Assembly: GCA_002721815.1 (NCBI GenBank)
Contig: PBLQ01000022.1
Span: 1-58,985, forward strand
Length of the DNA: 58,985 nucleotides
Reading direction: 5' to 3'
Source: Myxococcales bacterium
GTDB taxonomy: Bacteria; Myxococcota; UBA727; GCA-2721815
Part shown: piece after piece, positions 20,398 through 30,953 of the stretch
Layout: each line of letters opens with the position of its first letter
Position numbering within the stretch: the stretch's first letter is position 1
The notes under the pieces: generated by a model
The model's input: only the letters and a program-made list of their open reading frames with translations
The model's database searches: none
What the model was told of the DNA's origin: nothing
Translations under genes and position numbers: made by a program

Positions 20398-21297
20398 ATG
20401 CGTTTCTTGCTCGTTCTCGTCCTGCCTTGGAGCTTGGGAGCCTGTTTACAGACACCCACTTCAGGTAACTCCTCTCATTCTTCATCCAACGGAGAGCAGG
20501 AGAGCGCCGATTTGCCCGCCACTGCAGTGGATTTTACCATCGTTCAAAACCCCAATGCTGATGAGCCGGGCATGGGGTTGCTGACCCAACACATTGAGGT
20601 CTTGGGTTTGGGCATTTACGCTGAGGCCGATGTTGAAGATGCCTATGTCTTGCATGCAGCTCACATCTTGGCCGAGCTGTTGGATAACGATGAAGATGGC
20701 GAAGTGGACGACCAAGCATTGTGGGCTGAACTGCTCGCGCAAAAAGCAATGGTTCCGATGTTTAACGGTGAGGGGTCACCGGCAGAAGAAGACTTTTTTG
20801 ATAATTACCGTGGTAACGGGGTGAGTGCCGTGCTGTATAACAATGAGATCGATCCTTCGCGTCCCGGTTATTGGGGGGCCGATGCCACCATTGAGGAGAT
20901 CATGCACACCATCAATGCCGTCGGGCACACGACGGTGTATCCAGATGCATTCGGGCTGGAGCCTAATTCTTCTTTGCTAACGGCGGCCATGGATGTGGCA
21001 AGGGGTGGGCAGTTTATCTCTCATCCCGGAACTTACCCGGATGGGTCCTGGTACCATTACGATGATACCACCTGTGATTACCAATGCATGGCCATTGAGT
21101 ATTTGTACTGGGCCCAGGTTTCGAACATGGAAATTCTCAACGACCCACAAACTTGTTCTGGCATTGCCAACGAATGGGAACCGTGTAGCCGCGAACTTTT
21201 AGAGTCCATGGACACGCTGGTTTTCGAATTGATCACCGACCCACAATACAAGCTGCCCCAGTTGGCACCGGATGGCACTTATGCGCCAAGCCCATAA
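20398..21297 (+). CDS. Putative lipoprotein of unknown function with EF-hand-like loop
   Basis: The chosen ATG at 20398 has GGAGG a few bases upstream and gives a lipoprotein signal peptide (MRFLLVLVLPWSLGAC); an earlier in-frame ATG at 20374 would bury it. The 299-residue product has a Ser-rich linker after the lipidated Cys and an acidic loop DNDEDGEVDDQ that resembles a Ca2+-binding EF-hand/dockerin loop. A conserved-looking core carries EEIMHTINAVGH and a Cys-containing C-terminal half. The EIMHT segment faintly recalls a metalloprotease helix but lacks a full HExxH, so no enzyme role is claimed. Confidence 0.8.
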   Translation: MRFLLVLVLPWSLGACLQTPTSGNSSHSSSNGEQESADLPATAVDFTIVQNPNADEPGMGLLTQHIEVLGLGIYAEADVEDAYVLHAAHILAELLDNDEDGEVDDQALWAELLAQKAMVPMFNGEGSPAEEDFFDNYRGNGVSAVLYNNEIDPSRPGYWGADATIEEIMHTINAVGHTTVYPDAFGLEPNSSLLTAAMDVARGGQFISHPGTYPDGSWYHYDDTTCDYQCMAIEYLYWAQVSNMEILNDPQTCSGIANEWEPCSRELLESMDTLVFELITDPQYKLPQLAPDGTYAPSP

Positions 21298-21301
21298 ATG
21301 C

Positions 21302-22117
21302 ATGCATTCATTCTGGCACTGTGTTTTATGGATGTGTTTGTCCACTGGTTGTTTCAACCACGCAACGCGTAGTGAGGTTATCTCCCCAAAGAGTATGCCA
21401 GCGACGGAGGATGTCTTGGTCCGCTTATCTCAAGCGCAGGGTGTTAATCTTGATGAAATACTCACGGAGAAGCTCTTGTTAGCGCCAAATGGCAAGCTCA
21501 AAAACCCTTATACCGCTTCTGATTTGCCATTGAATTTACCGGACAGTCAGGTCTGCGCCATGCGTTGGGATGATGGCACATTTTCCACCTATCATTTAAA
21601 AAACTTTGCGTCACACAACGAAGCACAAGCCAAAGGTTATCAACTGACGCATCATAAAGCGTGCGGGGCGTGTTCCGGGCTCCAGGACCTTTCGGTGTAT
21701 TTGTCGACGACGGATTTGACCACACCGGTGAGGCGTTGTGCCTCCAAATGGTTTTTTCCGGACACCCGGATTAAAGCGTGTTTGATGGAGGAAGTGGGGT
21801 TCACGGACCGATGTGCCGATGCATGGTTGTACAACATTCTTCATACACGAGACGTTTGTTTTGATATTTGTGTCGAGGAGTATGGATGGGGCAACTTGAT
21901 TCTGGGGCGTTTTCCTGAACAACACAATTTATCTTCGGGAGCGCTCACCCGATGTGTTCAATGTGATGAAGAGCGGTCAGGGCCAGGCTTCAAATATGCG
22001 GCGGGACGCACCCGAAGAAATTCAGGAATCGTTTCAGCGATTCAGCGTGGCACGCATGAGATTCAAGCGGTGGACCATACTCAATATTTCGCCCCCAACG
22101 CGCCTGTCAGACCCTAA
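21302..22117 (+). CDS. Putative Cys-rich lipoprotein of unknown function
   Basis: The open frame begins at 21272, overlapping the previous gene; ATGs at 21281 and 21302 are also possible. I chose 21302 because it gives a compact lipoprotein signal ending in the lipobox LSTGC. The roughly 270-residue product contains about a dozen Cys (for example KACGACSG, DVCFDICVEE and RCVQCDEE), which suggests disulfide bonds in the periplasm or at the surface. No family is recognised. It lies directly downstream of the 20398 lipoprotein gene and is probably co-transcribed. The exact start is uncertain. Confidence 0.65.
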   Translation: MHSFWHCVLWMCLSTGCFNHATRSEVISPKSMPATEDVLVRLSQAQGVNLDEILTEKLLLAPNGKLKNPYTASDLPLNLPDSQVCAMRWDDGTFSTYHLKNFASHNEAQAKGYQLTHHKACGACSGLQDLSVYLSTTDLTTPVRRCASKWFFPDTRIKACLMEEVGFTDRCADAWLYNILHTRDVCFDICVEEYGWGNLILGRFPEQHNLSSGALTRCVQCDEERSGPGFKYAAGRTRRNSGIVSAIQRGTHEIQAVDHTQYFAPNAPVRP

Positions 22118-22234
22118 GTTTGCGATCGGCGCGGGGGCCCTATTTGGTGTCAAAACCCATTCTAAGTCCCTTTTTTGGTGCTTTGAGGGGCCCAAAGTGG
22201 GGTTTTTGGCCCCAAAATTCGCCTAATTAAGCAA

Positions 22235-22274
22235 AAAAGTACTTTTAGGGCCCTTTTAAGGCCAATTTAAGGCC
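22235..22274. promoter_or_regulatory. Palindromes and phased direct repeat upstream of the histone-fold gene
   Basis: The 252-base gap 22118-22369 alternates A/T runs with GGCC/GGGCCC blocks. It contains the perfect 12-bp palindrome AAAAGTACTTTT (22235-22246), an adjoining AGGGCCCT palindrome and the direct repeat TTTAAGGCC (22255-22263 and 22266-22274, 11-bp period). These could be binding sites for a dimeric regulator or for the histone itself. No clear -35/-10 pair was found. Function is inferred only. Confidence 0.35.
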
Positions 22275-22369
22275 TTGAGCATTGCACCCATAGGCAAAGA
22301 CATGTTACCGACCTGCATGGATTTTTCTGCTGCCCGCTGAAATTGGGTGGCCTTAACAGGAGGTGCCGC

Positions 22370-22561
22370 ATGGCAAATGCAAGCGATCTTTGCGTAAAGA
22401 GCAAAATTAAAGAAGCAATCAAAACCCAAGAACTGAACTGTGCAGGGGACGTTTTTGATGCCTTGGATAGCGTGATTAACACTTGTTTGACCCAAGGTGC
22501 TGCTCGCGCCAAAGCAAACGGTCGCAAAACCGTTAAGGGACACGACATCTTTGCTTCATAA
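22370..22561 (+). CDS. Bacterial histone-fold protein (63 aa)
   Basis: AGGAGGT lies five bases before the ATG at 22370, which decides the start over an upstream in-frame ATG at 22343. The 63-residue product has helix 1 (KSKIKEAIKTQ), a long helix 2 (AGDVFDALDSVINTCLTQGAARAKANG) and the hallmark GRKTVKGHDI before a very short third helix. Archaeal histones such as HMfB have the matching GRKTIKAEDI at this place. Short bacterial histones such as Bdellovibrio Bd0055 share the truncated third helix. The expected role is DNA binding, bending or coating of the nucleoid as dimers. It is monocistronic, with a strong terminator just after the stop. Fold assignment is by motif reading, not by search. 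Confidence 0.82.
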   Translation: MANASDLCVKSKIKEAIKTQELNCAGDVFDALDSVINTCLTQGAARAKANGRKTVKGHDIFAS

Positions 22562-22589
22562 TTTGAGCAGTGATGTTTAAAACAAAAAG

Positions 22590-22619
22590 AGCCTACACTG
22601 ATGTGTGGGCTTTTTTTTT
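22590..22619 (+). terminator. Rho-independent terminator after histone-fold gene
   Basis: AGCCTACAC (22590-22598) pairs with GTGTGGGCT (22603-22611, one G-U) around a 4-base loop and leads into a run of nine T. It separates the histone-fold gene from the methyltransferase gene. Confidence 0.9.
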
Positions 22620-22634
22620 GGCAGGACATTGGCA

Positions 22635-23420
22635 TTGGCGACAAAAACCAACACGGAACATGAAAAAAATGATCAAGCGCTTTTTGAGCGGATCGCCCAC
22701 GAATATTGTCGCAAAGACCTGTTGGCGGCGTCACGCGCTGCAAGAAAATGCCGGCTAGAACAAACCATGCGGGTGATTCAACCGCAACCCCATTGGCGTT
22801 ATCTCGAAGTGGGTTGTGGCGCTGGCTTTTCAGCGGAGTATTTAGCGGGACATTATGGGGAATTTTGTGGGGTGGATTACTCTGACAATTTAATTTCCTT
22901 TGCTCAAAGACAGCACAACCGACCCAATGTTCAATTCGTGGCCTCGAACATTAAAGACTATCAACCCGAACTGCGTTTTGATGTGGTTTTCGCCATCGGA
23001 TTACTTCACCACCTCGATGATGTGGGGGAAGGATTGGGTCACATGTTTGATTTGCTCAAGCCCAATGGCTGGCTAATTGCCAACGAGCCCCAACCGGCCA
23101 ATCCCGCAATTTCATGGGCACGGCAAATTAGAAAACGTGTTGATGCCAACTATTCTGCTGACCAAACAGAATTGACCGGCACAGAATTACGTCAGGCTTT
23201 TGAAGAGGCGGGTTTGCATTCCATTCAAGTGGTGCCCCAAGGACTGCTTTCCACCCCCTTTGCGGAGGTCGCTTTGTCTCCTCAGTGGCTTCTGTCTCCC
23301 ATTTCAAATATGGCCTGCATGGCGGACAAAGTGTTGGAACGGGTGAGTGGCAAGGCGCTGTCGCCTTTAACATGGAACGTGATTGTGGCGGGCCAAAAAC
23401 CCCAGCAGGGTGCCTCCTAA
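22635..23420 (+). CDS. Class I SAM-dependent methyltransferase
   Basis: The frame is open from a GTG at 22605, but that codon lies inside the terminator stem of the previous gene. The TTG at 22635, with AGGA eight bases upstream, is a better start; no ATG occurs until about residue 43. The product has methyltransferase motif I (LEVGCGAGF), an acidic residue after strand 2 (VDYSD), and later FDVVFAIGLLHHLDD and LKPNGWLIANEP, a normal class I Rossmann fold. It precedes a GT2 and a GtrA-like gene, so the substrate may be a glycolipid or sugar carrier, but this is only context. Start uncertain; family secure. Confidence 0.82.
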   Translation: MATKTNTEHEKNDQALFERIAHEYCRKDLLAASRAARKCRLEQTMRVIQPQPHWRYLEVGCGAGFSAEYLAGHYGEFCGVDYSDNLISFAQRQHNRPNVQFVASNIKDYQPELRFDVVFAIGLLHHLDDVGEGLGHMFDLLKPNGWLIANEPQPANPAISWARQIRKRVDANYSADQTELTGTELRQAFEEAGLHSIQVVPQGLLSTPFAEVALSPQWLLSPISNMACMADKVLERVSGKALSPLTWNVIVAGQKPQQGAS

Positions 23421-23458
23421 AGGCGGCCCACTTTCTTTCAAGAGAAGCCAGTCATTTT

Positions 23459-23486
23459 TTGAATCGGCGCCGTTTTCAGGTATAGC
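23459..23486 (+). promoter_or_regulatory. Possible promoter giving a near-leaderless GT2 transcript
   Basis: TTGAAT (23459-23464), a 16-base spacer and TATAGC (23481-23486) resemble a sigma-70 promoter. A start about seven bases downstream would fall on the ATG of the GT2 gene at 23493, which lacks a clear ribosome binding site. Speculative. Confidence 0.3.
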
Positions 23487-23492
23487 TATGGG

Positions 23493-24368
23493 ATGAACAT
23501 CTCGGTCATCGTCCCCTGCTTTAATGAAGAACAAGCCATTGAACAAACGATTCAGGAGCTGCAGCAAGCCACTTCTGAGTTCGAGCAATGCGAAATCATA
23601 GTGATCAATGACGGCTCTCATGATGGAACGCCCGCGGTGTTGCAAAGGTTGTCTGAAATGACTTCTAACTTAATGGTGATGCATCATGCCGCCAACCGGG
23701 GGTATGGGGCGTCATTAAAAACGGGAATTCGCCGCGCGAAAGGTGATTGGATCGTCATTACCGACGCCGATGGCACTTACCCGAACCATAAAATCCCCGA
23801 TCTCATTCGACTCACCGAGCACAATGACATGGTGGTGGGGGCGCGCACGGGTACCGAAGTGAAATATCCTTTCATCCGTAAAATCCCCAAATGGTTTTTG
23901 TCGCGGTTTGTGGCGTGGATCGCGGCGCAGCCGGTTCCAGATATCAACTCGGGATTAAGGGTTTTTCGCAAAGATTTGGCGAAGCAATTCATGCACATGT
24001 TGCCCGATGGTTTTAGTTTTACCACCACCATCACCTTGGCCCTTCTCACCAATAATTATTTGGTCCATTATGAGCCCATCAATTATGAAATGCGCATTGG
24101 CACTTCAAAAATCCAACCCATTCGCGATACCCTCAGATTTATTCAACTCATTTTTCGCATGGGCATGTATTTTGCGCCCCTCAAGGTGTTTTCACCGCTG
24201 ATCGCGATTTGGTGTGTTGCCTTTATGCTGTCTACCGCCCACGATATTTACAATTTAGAAAACCTAACCGACAAAACGCTTATCTTTTTGATGCTGTTCC
24301 TGAATACGGGTTTATTCGCCTTGCTGGCAGACATGATCGATAAGCGAAGTCCCAGAGAGCACAAATGA
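23493..24368 (+). CDS. Glycosyltransferase family 2 (dolichol/undecaprenyl-phosphate sugar transferase type)
   Basis: This 291-residue protein starts with the GT-A fold signature ISVIVPCFNEE, has the nucleotide/metal motif DADGTYP around residue 90 and the NSGLRVF segment typical of DPM1/GtrB-like enzymes. Two C-terminal hydrophobic segments (about residues 220-285) would anchor it in the inner membrane. The family moves a sugar from a nucleotide donor to a polyprenyl phosphate. It lies directly before a GtrA-like gene, the usual partner that flips or positions the lipid-linked sugar. The sugar is unknown. Confidence 0.88.
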   Translation: MNISVIVPCFNEEQAIEQTIQELQQATSEFEQCEIIVINDGSHDGTPAVLQRLSEMTSNLMVMHHAANRGYGASLKTGIRRAKGDWIVITDADGTYPNHKIPDLIRLTEHNDMVVGARTGTEVKYPFIRKIPKWFLSRFVAWIAAQPVPDINSGLRVFRKDLAKQFMHMLPDGFSFTTTITLALLTNNYLVHYEPINYEMRIGTSKIQPIRDTLRFIQLIFRMGMYFAPLKVFSPLIAIWCVAFMLSTAHDIYNLENLTDKTLIFLMLFLNTGLFALLADMIDKRSPREHK

Positions 24369-24423
24369 TTTCGGGTTGGATGGGCGTACCAGAATTGAAT
24401 CATTAAAGGACGCACACAACAGA

Positions 24424-24831
24424 ATGGGATGGTTATCAACATTAACCAAATGGTGGCATCAAGAACGGGCACAACGCTTTTTTATTTGGTCCGGCATCAG
24501 CTTTGTGACTAATTTTTTGTTGTGTGTCCTTTTCGTTGAAGTTTTCTTGTTTCGAAAAGATTTGGCTTTCGCCTCTTCGGTGGTGATTGTTTTCTTCATC
24601 AACTTTGCCGCTTCTCGGTACTATATTTTCAACGACAGCAGCACCGCCATCGGGACCCAATTTTTAGGGTTCCTCGTGGGGAGCATCGGGTTTCGATTGG
24701 CAGAATACATCGTCTTTTATTGGCTGGTGAACCGTCTTGAACTCAATTATCAGGTGGTTTTTGTGGGGGTCACCGGGGTTTCAATGGTCTCGAAACAGCT
24801 CTTTTACCGGCTGAGTGTGTTTAAGCGATAG
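24424..24831 (+). CDS. GtrA-like membrane protein
   Basis: The product of about 135 residues has four membrane segments with the GtrA-family layout: FFIWSGISFVTNFLL, then FASSVVIVFFINFAASRYYIF, then two further helices, with the second helix rich in N, F and Y. GtrA-like proteins work with a polyprenyl-phosphate glycosyltransferase and are thought to flip lipid-linked sugars across the inner membrane. The ATG at 24424 (AAAGGA 13 bases upstream) is chosen; the frame extends upstream to a TTG at 24376. It follows the GT2 gene closely and is probably in the same transcript. Confidence 0.8.
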   Translation: MGWLSTLTKWWHQERAQRFFIWSGISFVTNFLLCVLFVEVFLFRKDLAFASSVVIVFFINFAASRYYIFNDSSTAIGTQFLGFLVGSIGFRLAEYIVFYWLVNRLELNYQVVFVGVTGVSMVSKQLFYRLSVFKR

Positions 24832-24850
24832 CTTGTAGAGACCAACAGAT

Positions 24851-24880
24851 AAAAAAAGAAGCGCCATGAAAGGCGCTTCT
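24851..24880 (-). terminator. Rho-independent terminator for the isocitrate dehydrogenase gene
   Basis: Read on the minus strand, AGAAGCGCC pairs perfectly with GGCGCTTCT around a 6-base loop and is followed by a run of T (A-run 24851-24857 on the plus strand). The stem may also stop plus-strand transcripts from the GtrA-like gene, although no T-run follows on that strand. Confidence 0.85.
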
Positions 24881-24910
24881 GGATCTCAAATCATTGAGTT
24901 ATTTTTGTGC

Positions 24911-27148
<2,238 letters not shown>

Positions 27149-27355
27149 TTAAAAATCATAAAAAACAAAGTCTTAGTGCATCCTGGCCCTGATTCAAAGG
27201 AAGGGACGGACGCAGATTTGACCCCCTCGGTGTACCCGAGACGGAAAAGTTGGGCAACTGGGTATCGAGAGAAAAGCGGCACTTCTTGGAAATAAATTCA
27301 GCGGTTTAAGGCTTATAGACACAGAAAGCCACCCATACTGCCCAAGGGGAGCCGG

Positions 27356-27382
27356 TTGACGTCATCCGCTGGTTCGGTACCC
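27356..27382 (+). promoter_or_regulatory. Possible folE operon promoter
   Basis: TTGACG (27356-27361), a 16-base spacer and TACCCT (27378-27383) lie about 35 bases upstream of the folE start. The -35 element is good and the -10 element weak. It would drive folE-rdgB-queD. Confidence 0.3.
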
Positions 27383-27416
27383 TAAAGGCCATGGATAATT
27401 GATGCAGGAGTCAGAT

Positions 27417-28058
27417 ATGAACTACCCCCAGACTGCCATGAAGCTCATTAAAACGTTCGAAGCAGAGCGACAAAAGGCTGCTGAGCGAAAGCCCACCCGA
27501 GAAGAAGCCGAGGCGGCAGTGAACACGCTCATCCGATGGGCGGGGGATGACCCCGAGCGTGAAGGCCTGGTGGGAACCCCAGATCGGGTGGTCCGCTCCT
27601 ATGAAGAATTTTTCGCGGGGTATCAAGAAGACCCAGTGGAGCTGTTGTCACGCACCTTTGAAGAAGCAGATGGATACGACGAAATGGTCACGCTCACTGA
27701 CATTCGAATGGAAAGCCATTGTGAGCACCACATGGTGCCCATCATCGGTAAAGTTCATATTGCCTATTTGCCGAACAAGCGGGTGGTGGGCATCAGTAAA
27801 CTGGCGCGCGTTATGGAAGTGTTTGCGAAGCGCTTGCAGATCCAAGAAAAACTCACGGCGCAAATCGCCAATACCATTCAAGACGTGTTAGAGCCCCAAG
27901 GTGTGGCCGTGGTGATTGAGGCTGCTCACCAATGTATGACCACCCGTGGCGTGAACAAGCCGGGCGTACGAATGATCACCAGTCACATGCTCGGCGTATT
28001 TCGGGAAAACAGCGAAACACGCGGTGAGTTTTTAGGACTGATAGGCCACAAGAGATAA
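27417..28058 (+). CDS. folE: GTP cyclohydrolase I
   Basis: The start at 27417 is set by AGGAG six bases upstream; the frame itself opens slightly earlier at a TTG. The 213-residue product carries the zinc-site residues Cys102, His105 (SHCEHHMVP) and Cys173 (HQCMTTRG), and the GISKLAR segment typical of FolE. It converts GTP to 7,8-dihydroneopterin triphosphate in the cytoplasm, the first step to folate and, through QueD, to queuosine. It heads an operon with rdgB (3-base gap) and queD (2-base gap), so its product can be used directly by the third gene. Confidence 0.95.
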   Translation: MNYPQTAMKLIKTFEAERQKAAERKPTREEAEAAVNTLIRWAGDDPEREGLVGTPDRVVRSYEEFFAGYQEDPVELLSRTFEEADGYDEMVTLTDIRMESHCEHHMVPIIGKVHIAYLPNKRVVGISKLARVMEVFAKRLQIQEKLTAQIANTIQDVLEPQGVAVVIEAAHQCMTTRGVNKPGVRMITSHMLGVFRENSETRGEFLGLIGHKR

Positions 28059-28061
28059 GTC

Positions 28062-28727
28062 ATGGACCCGCATCCTCTGCCCCTTCAAGAACCTCTGGTC
28101 ATCGCCAGCCACAATCCGGGTAAATTGGTCGAGATCCAGGCCTTACTCCACGGCATTTCGCAAAAGAGCATGTCCGCACCAGCGTTACAGTTGTCTAGCC
28201 CCGCTGAAACGGAAGAAACCTTTGAAGGAAACGCCCACCTCAAAGCAATCAAGGCCAGTAACGCCACCCAAAAAGTAGCGCTGGCAGATGATTCTGGCCT
28301 TTGTGTCGACGCTCTCGCGGGGCAACCAGGAATTCATTCCGCGCGATGGGCGAGGGATGCTGGTGGTTGGGCCGAGGCACAAGAAAAATTGCAAAAGGCA
28401 TTGGACGAAAGTGGGCAAGGCGGATGCCCTGTCACCGCGAAGCTTCATTGTTCTTTGGCCATTGCATGGCCGAGCGGTCATACCCGGGTTTTTTCTGGGC
28501 AAGTCCAAGGGGAGTTGGTTTGGCCGCCCAGGGGCGAAAACGGTTCCGGTTTTGACGCTATGTTTGTGCCGGAGGGTTACAGCCAAACCTTTGCTGAAAT
28601 GTCGCCCACCGCTAAATCGAAAATCGACGCGCGGTCTGTGGCTTTTTCGAAATTAAAAGAAGAACTGGTAGATGCGGGGTTTTCTGAGGCTGCCATTTCT
28701 ACAGACGCAGCGAGTTCAGGCGTATAA
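28062..28727 (+). CDS. rdgB: Non-canonical purine NTP pyrophosphatase (RdgB/HAM1 family)
   Basis: This 221-residue protein has the family signature ASHNPGKLVEI at the N-terminus, LADDSGLCVDALAGQPGIHSA in the middle and GSGFDAMFVPEGY plus EMSPTAKSKIDAR (normally ...K-N-xISHR) towards the C-terminus. The family hydrolyses ITP, dITP and XTP to monophosphates and keeps deaminated purines out of nucleic acids. The normal SHR end motif is replaced by DARSVAF. It sits between folE and queD with gaps of 2-3 bases, so it is translated from the same mRNA. Linking nucleotide-pool cleaning with pterin synthesis may be incidental. Confidence 0.9.
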   Translation: MDPHPLPLQEPLVIASHNPGKLVEIQALLHGISQKSMSAPALQLSSPAETEETFEGNAHLKAIKASNATQKVALADDSGLCVDALAGQPGIHSARWARDAGGWAEAQEKLQKALDESGQGGCPVTAKLHCSLAIAWPSGHTRVFSGQVQGELVWPPRGENGSGFDAMFVPEGYSQTFAEMSPTAKSKIDARSVAFSKLKEELVDAGFSEAAISTDAASSGV

Positions 28728-28729
28728 CG

Positions 28730-29248
28730 ATGTACAAGATTTTAAAGAGTATCGATATCGATTTTGCCCACCACATTCGAGGGCATCAGGGGGCTTGCAT
28801 CAACATTCACGGTCATACGTGGAAGTTTGAAGTGGGCGTTCAAGCCAAAGAGCTGAATGAAGATGGCTTCGTGGTGGATTTTAGCAAGCTCAAAAAGTCT
28901 GTTTTGATGCCGTGTCATCAGCTCTTGGACCATGCTTTGGCCATCGGTGAAACATCCATTTCTGAAATTGGTGAGTTCCTGAGCCCGATGGGAGAGAAGT
29001 TGGTGGCCACCCGAGCCGACGCCAAACCTACGCCCGACAACTGGGAGTTTCATGGCGCTAAAGGGGTTTATCCCGGTGGCATGAAAGTCGCCGTTTTTCC
29101 ATTCAGTCCCACCAGTGAAAAACTGGCCCGATGGCTGTACGACGCTGCTTCGGCTGAATTGGCCGATGACAGAGTACAAATCAGTTTTGCCCGCATATAT
29201 GAAACCTTGCATCCCGTTCAGGCGGTGGCAGAATACTGGCCTGAATAA
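28730..29248 (+). CDS. queD: 6-carboxytetrahydropterin synthase / 6-pyruvoyl-tetrahydropterin synthase family
   Basis: The 172-residue product has the family zinc and catalytic motifs: IDFAHHIRGHQGAC (Cys23) followed by INIHGHTW (His27, His29), then VVDFSKLK and LLDHALA. These match QueD, which turns dihydroneopterin triphosphate into 6-carboxytetrahydropterin for queuosine/archaeosine-type tRNA modification. It is longer than the usual 120-140 residues, with an insertion (about residues 85-125) between the LDH motif and the C-terminal part. Its position two genes after folE fits substrate supply. No other que gene is in the window, so a pterin role other than queuosine stays possible. Confidence 0.88.
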   Translation: MYKILKSIDIDFAHHIRGHQGACINIHGHTWKFEVGVQAKELNEDGFVVDFSKLKKSVLMPCHQLLDHALAIGETSISEIGEFLSPMGEKLVATRADAKPTPDNWEFHGAKGVYPGGMKVAVFPFSPTSEKLARWLYDAASAELADDRVQISFARIYETLHPVQAVAEYWPE

Positions 29249-29270
29249 GAACTGTTTCATCGATTGTTAT

Positions 29271-29957
29271 ATGAAAATTTACGACCGGATTTCATGGATT
29301 GTTTTTTTGGTAGCCGCACTCATTGGGTGCGGCACGGACGAGGTACAGTCTAAACCCATCGAAGACACACCGGCTTGTGATTTGGACCTCCAGCACCATT
29401 GGTTTGCACAAGAGGTAGTCAGTTTCGAACCTGGGCCTGGTGCAGGTTTTGGGGAAGAGTCTTACCCGGATGTCGTCTTGGGCGCGCCGCAGGGCATTGG
29501 TTCTGGCGGCGGCAGCCTGGATGTCTTAAGCTTGGGCGCTGGCGGTGAAATTGTCCTGGGATTTGGTGACTTACAAATCGTCGATGGCGATGGCCCCGAC
29601 TTCATCGTTTTTGAAAATCCTTTTTGGCCCAATGGAAACCCGGCCAACGTCTGGGCCGATTTAGGTCAGGTCTCTGTGAGCAATGACGGTGAGAGTTGGT
29701 ATACTTTTCCCTGTGATAATACAGGCAATGGAGAAGGCCAATATATAGGCTGTGCAGGTCGGCAGCCCGTTGAATATTTCGTGGTGGATGCCTGTTTTGA
29801 ACTCGATCCTGAAACCGCCGGCGGTGATGCATTTGATTTGGCGGAGCTGGGCCTAGAAAGCGCACGTTATGTTCGCATTAAAGATTTAGCGACCGAGGGA
29901 CCGCCCCCCAGCGCAGGCTTTGATTTGGATGCGGTGGGCGTTGTTTATTTTGAATGA
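29271..29957 (+). CDS. Putative cell-surface lipoprotein
   Basis: The ATG at 29271 starts a lipoprotein signal peptide ending in LIGC (Cys20); the frame opens earlier but overlaps queD. The 228-residue product is rich in Gly, Asp and Glu and predicted to be beta-rich, with the segments DGDGPDFIVFENPFW and VSVSNDGESWYTFPC. Similar Gly/Asp patterns occur in uncharacterised surface proteins of myxobacteria. No enzyme motif is seen. Its stop directly abuts the stop of the convergent hemB gene with no gap. It may be co-transcribed with queD, 22 bases upstream. Confidence 0.75.
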   Translation: MKIYDRISWIVFLVAALIGCGTDEVQSKPIEDTPACDLDLQHHWFAQEVVSFEPGPGAGFGEESYPDVVLGAPQGIGSGGGSLDVLSLGAGGEIVLGFGDLQIVDGDGPDFIVFENPFWPNGNPANVWADLGQVSVSNDGESWYTFPCDNTGNGEGQYIGCAGRQPVEYFVVDACFELDPETAGGDAFDLAELGLESARYVRIKDLATEGPPPSAGFDLDAVGVVYFE

Positions 29958-30953
29958 TCAACCACAGTGAACGGTGCCGTCTTTCATCCAAGTGGCCATT
30001 TGTTTCGCGAAATAGGTGAGGATGATATCTGCCCCGGCCCGTCGGATGGCCATCAGAGATTCGGGCACCACTTTTTCTTCGCTCAACCAACCGTTTTGAC
30101 AGGCGGCTTTGAGCATCGCGTACTCCCCACTCACTTGATAAGCGGCCACAGGAAGGGCGGTATTTTCGCGCAACAATGAGATGACGTCGAGATAGGCCCC
30201 TGCAGGTTTCACCATGACCATGTCTGCCCCTTCTTCTTCGTCGAGTTGAAGTTCACGTAAGGCTTCCCGGGCGTTGGCGGGATCCATTTGGTAGGTTTTC
30301 TTATCCCCACTTTTGGGGGCAGAATCCAAAGCGTCTCTAAATGGACCATAAAAAGCCGAAGCGTATTTGGCGGTGTAGGAAAGAATGGAGACATTGGAGA
30401 AACCGGCCTCATCCAAGCTTTGCCGTATGGCACCGATGCGACCGTCCATCATGTCACTGGGGGCAATGATGTCTGCCCCGGCTTCGGCTTGCGACACGGC
30501 CTGTTTACAAAGCACGGCCACCGTCTCGTCATTGAGAATGGTGCCGTCGGGGGCAACAATACCGTCATGACCATCACTGGAGTAAGGGTCCAAAGCCACA
30601 TCGGTGACCAAAGTGGCTTCGGGAAAACGTTGTTTGACGCTCCTTAAGGTTTGTTGAACCAGTCCATTGGCGTTGAAACTTTCCTCGCCTTCAGAGGTTT
30701 TGAGCGCTTCGGGGGTGGCTGGAAAAAAAACAAAAGATTCAATGCCCACTTTTAGCGACGCTTCAATTTCTCGCAACACACTCTCGGGGCTTAAACGTTT
30801 GCATCCTGGCATGGAAACGATGTCTTCGTCTGTGGAAGCGTCATGGATAAAAAGGGGGGACATGAGATGCTGTGGGGACAGCCACGTCTCGCGATGAAAA
30901 CTGCGTACGGTTTCAGATTTTCGGTTGCGTCGGGGACGTTGGGATAGGGACAT
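29958..30953 (-). CDS. hemB: Delta-aminolevulinic acid dehydratase (porphobilinogen synthase)
   Basis: The product of about 331 residues shows HemB hallmarks: MSPLFIHDAS and SMPGCKRLS at the N-terminus, VTDVALDPYSSDGHDGI in the region that holds the metal-site Cys in Zn enzymes, and the two Schiff-base lysine segments SYTAKYASAFYGPF and MVKPAGAYLDVI. The metal region here has VALDPYS, not the Cys triad, which points to the Mg-dependent type. It joins two 5-aminolevulinate molecules in haem synthesis. The ATG at 30953 is preferred for its AGAAAGG upstream; an earlier ATG is at 30983. Haem supply fits the cytochromes found later in the window. Confidence 0.95.
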   Translation of the reverse strand: MSLSQRPRRNRKSETVRSFHRETWLSPQHLMSPLFIHDASTDEDIVSMPGCKRLSPESVLREIEASLKVGIESFVFFPATPEALKTSEGEESFNANGLVQQTLRSVKQRFPEATLVTDVALDPYSSDGHDGIVAPDGTILNDETVAVLCKQAVSQAEAGADIIAPSDMMDGRIGAIRQSLDEAGFSNVSILSYTAKYASAFYGPFRDALDSAPKSGDKKTYQMDPANAREALRELQLDEEEGADMVMVKPAGAYLDVISLLRENTALPVAAYQVSGEYAMLKAACQNGWLSEEKVVPESLMAIRRAGADIILTYFAKQMATWMKDGTVHCG

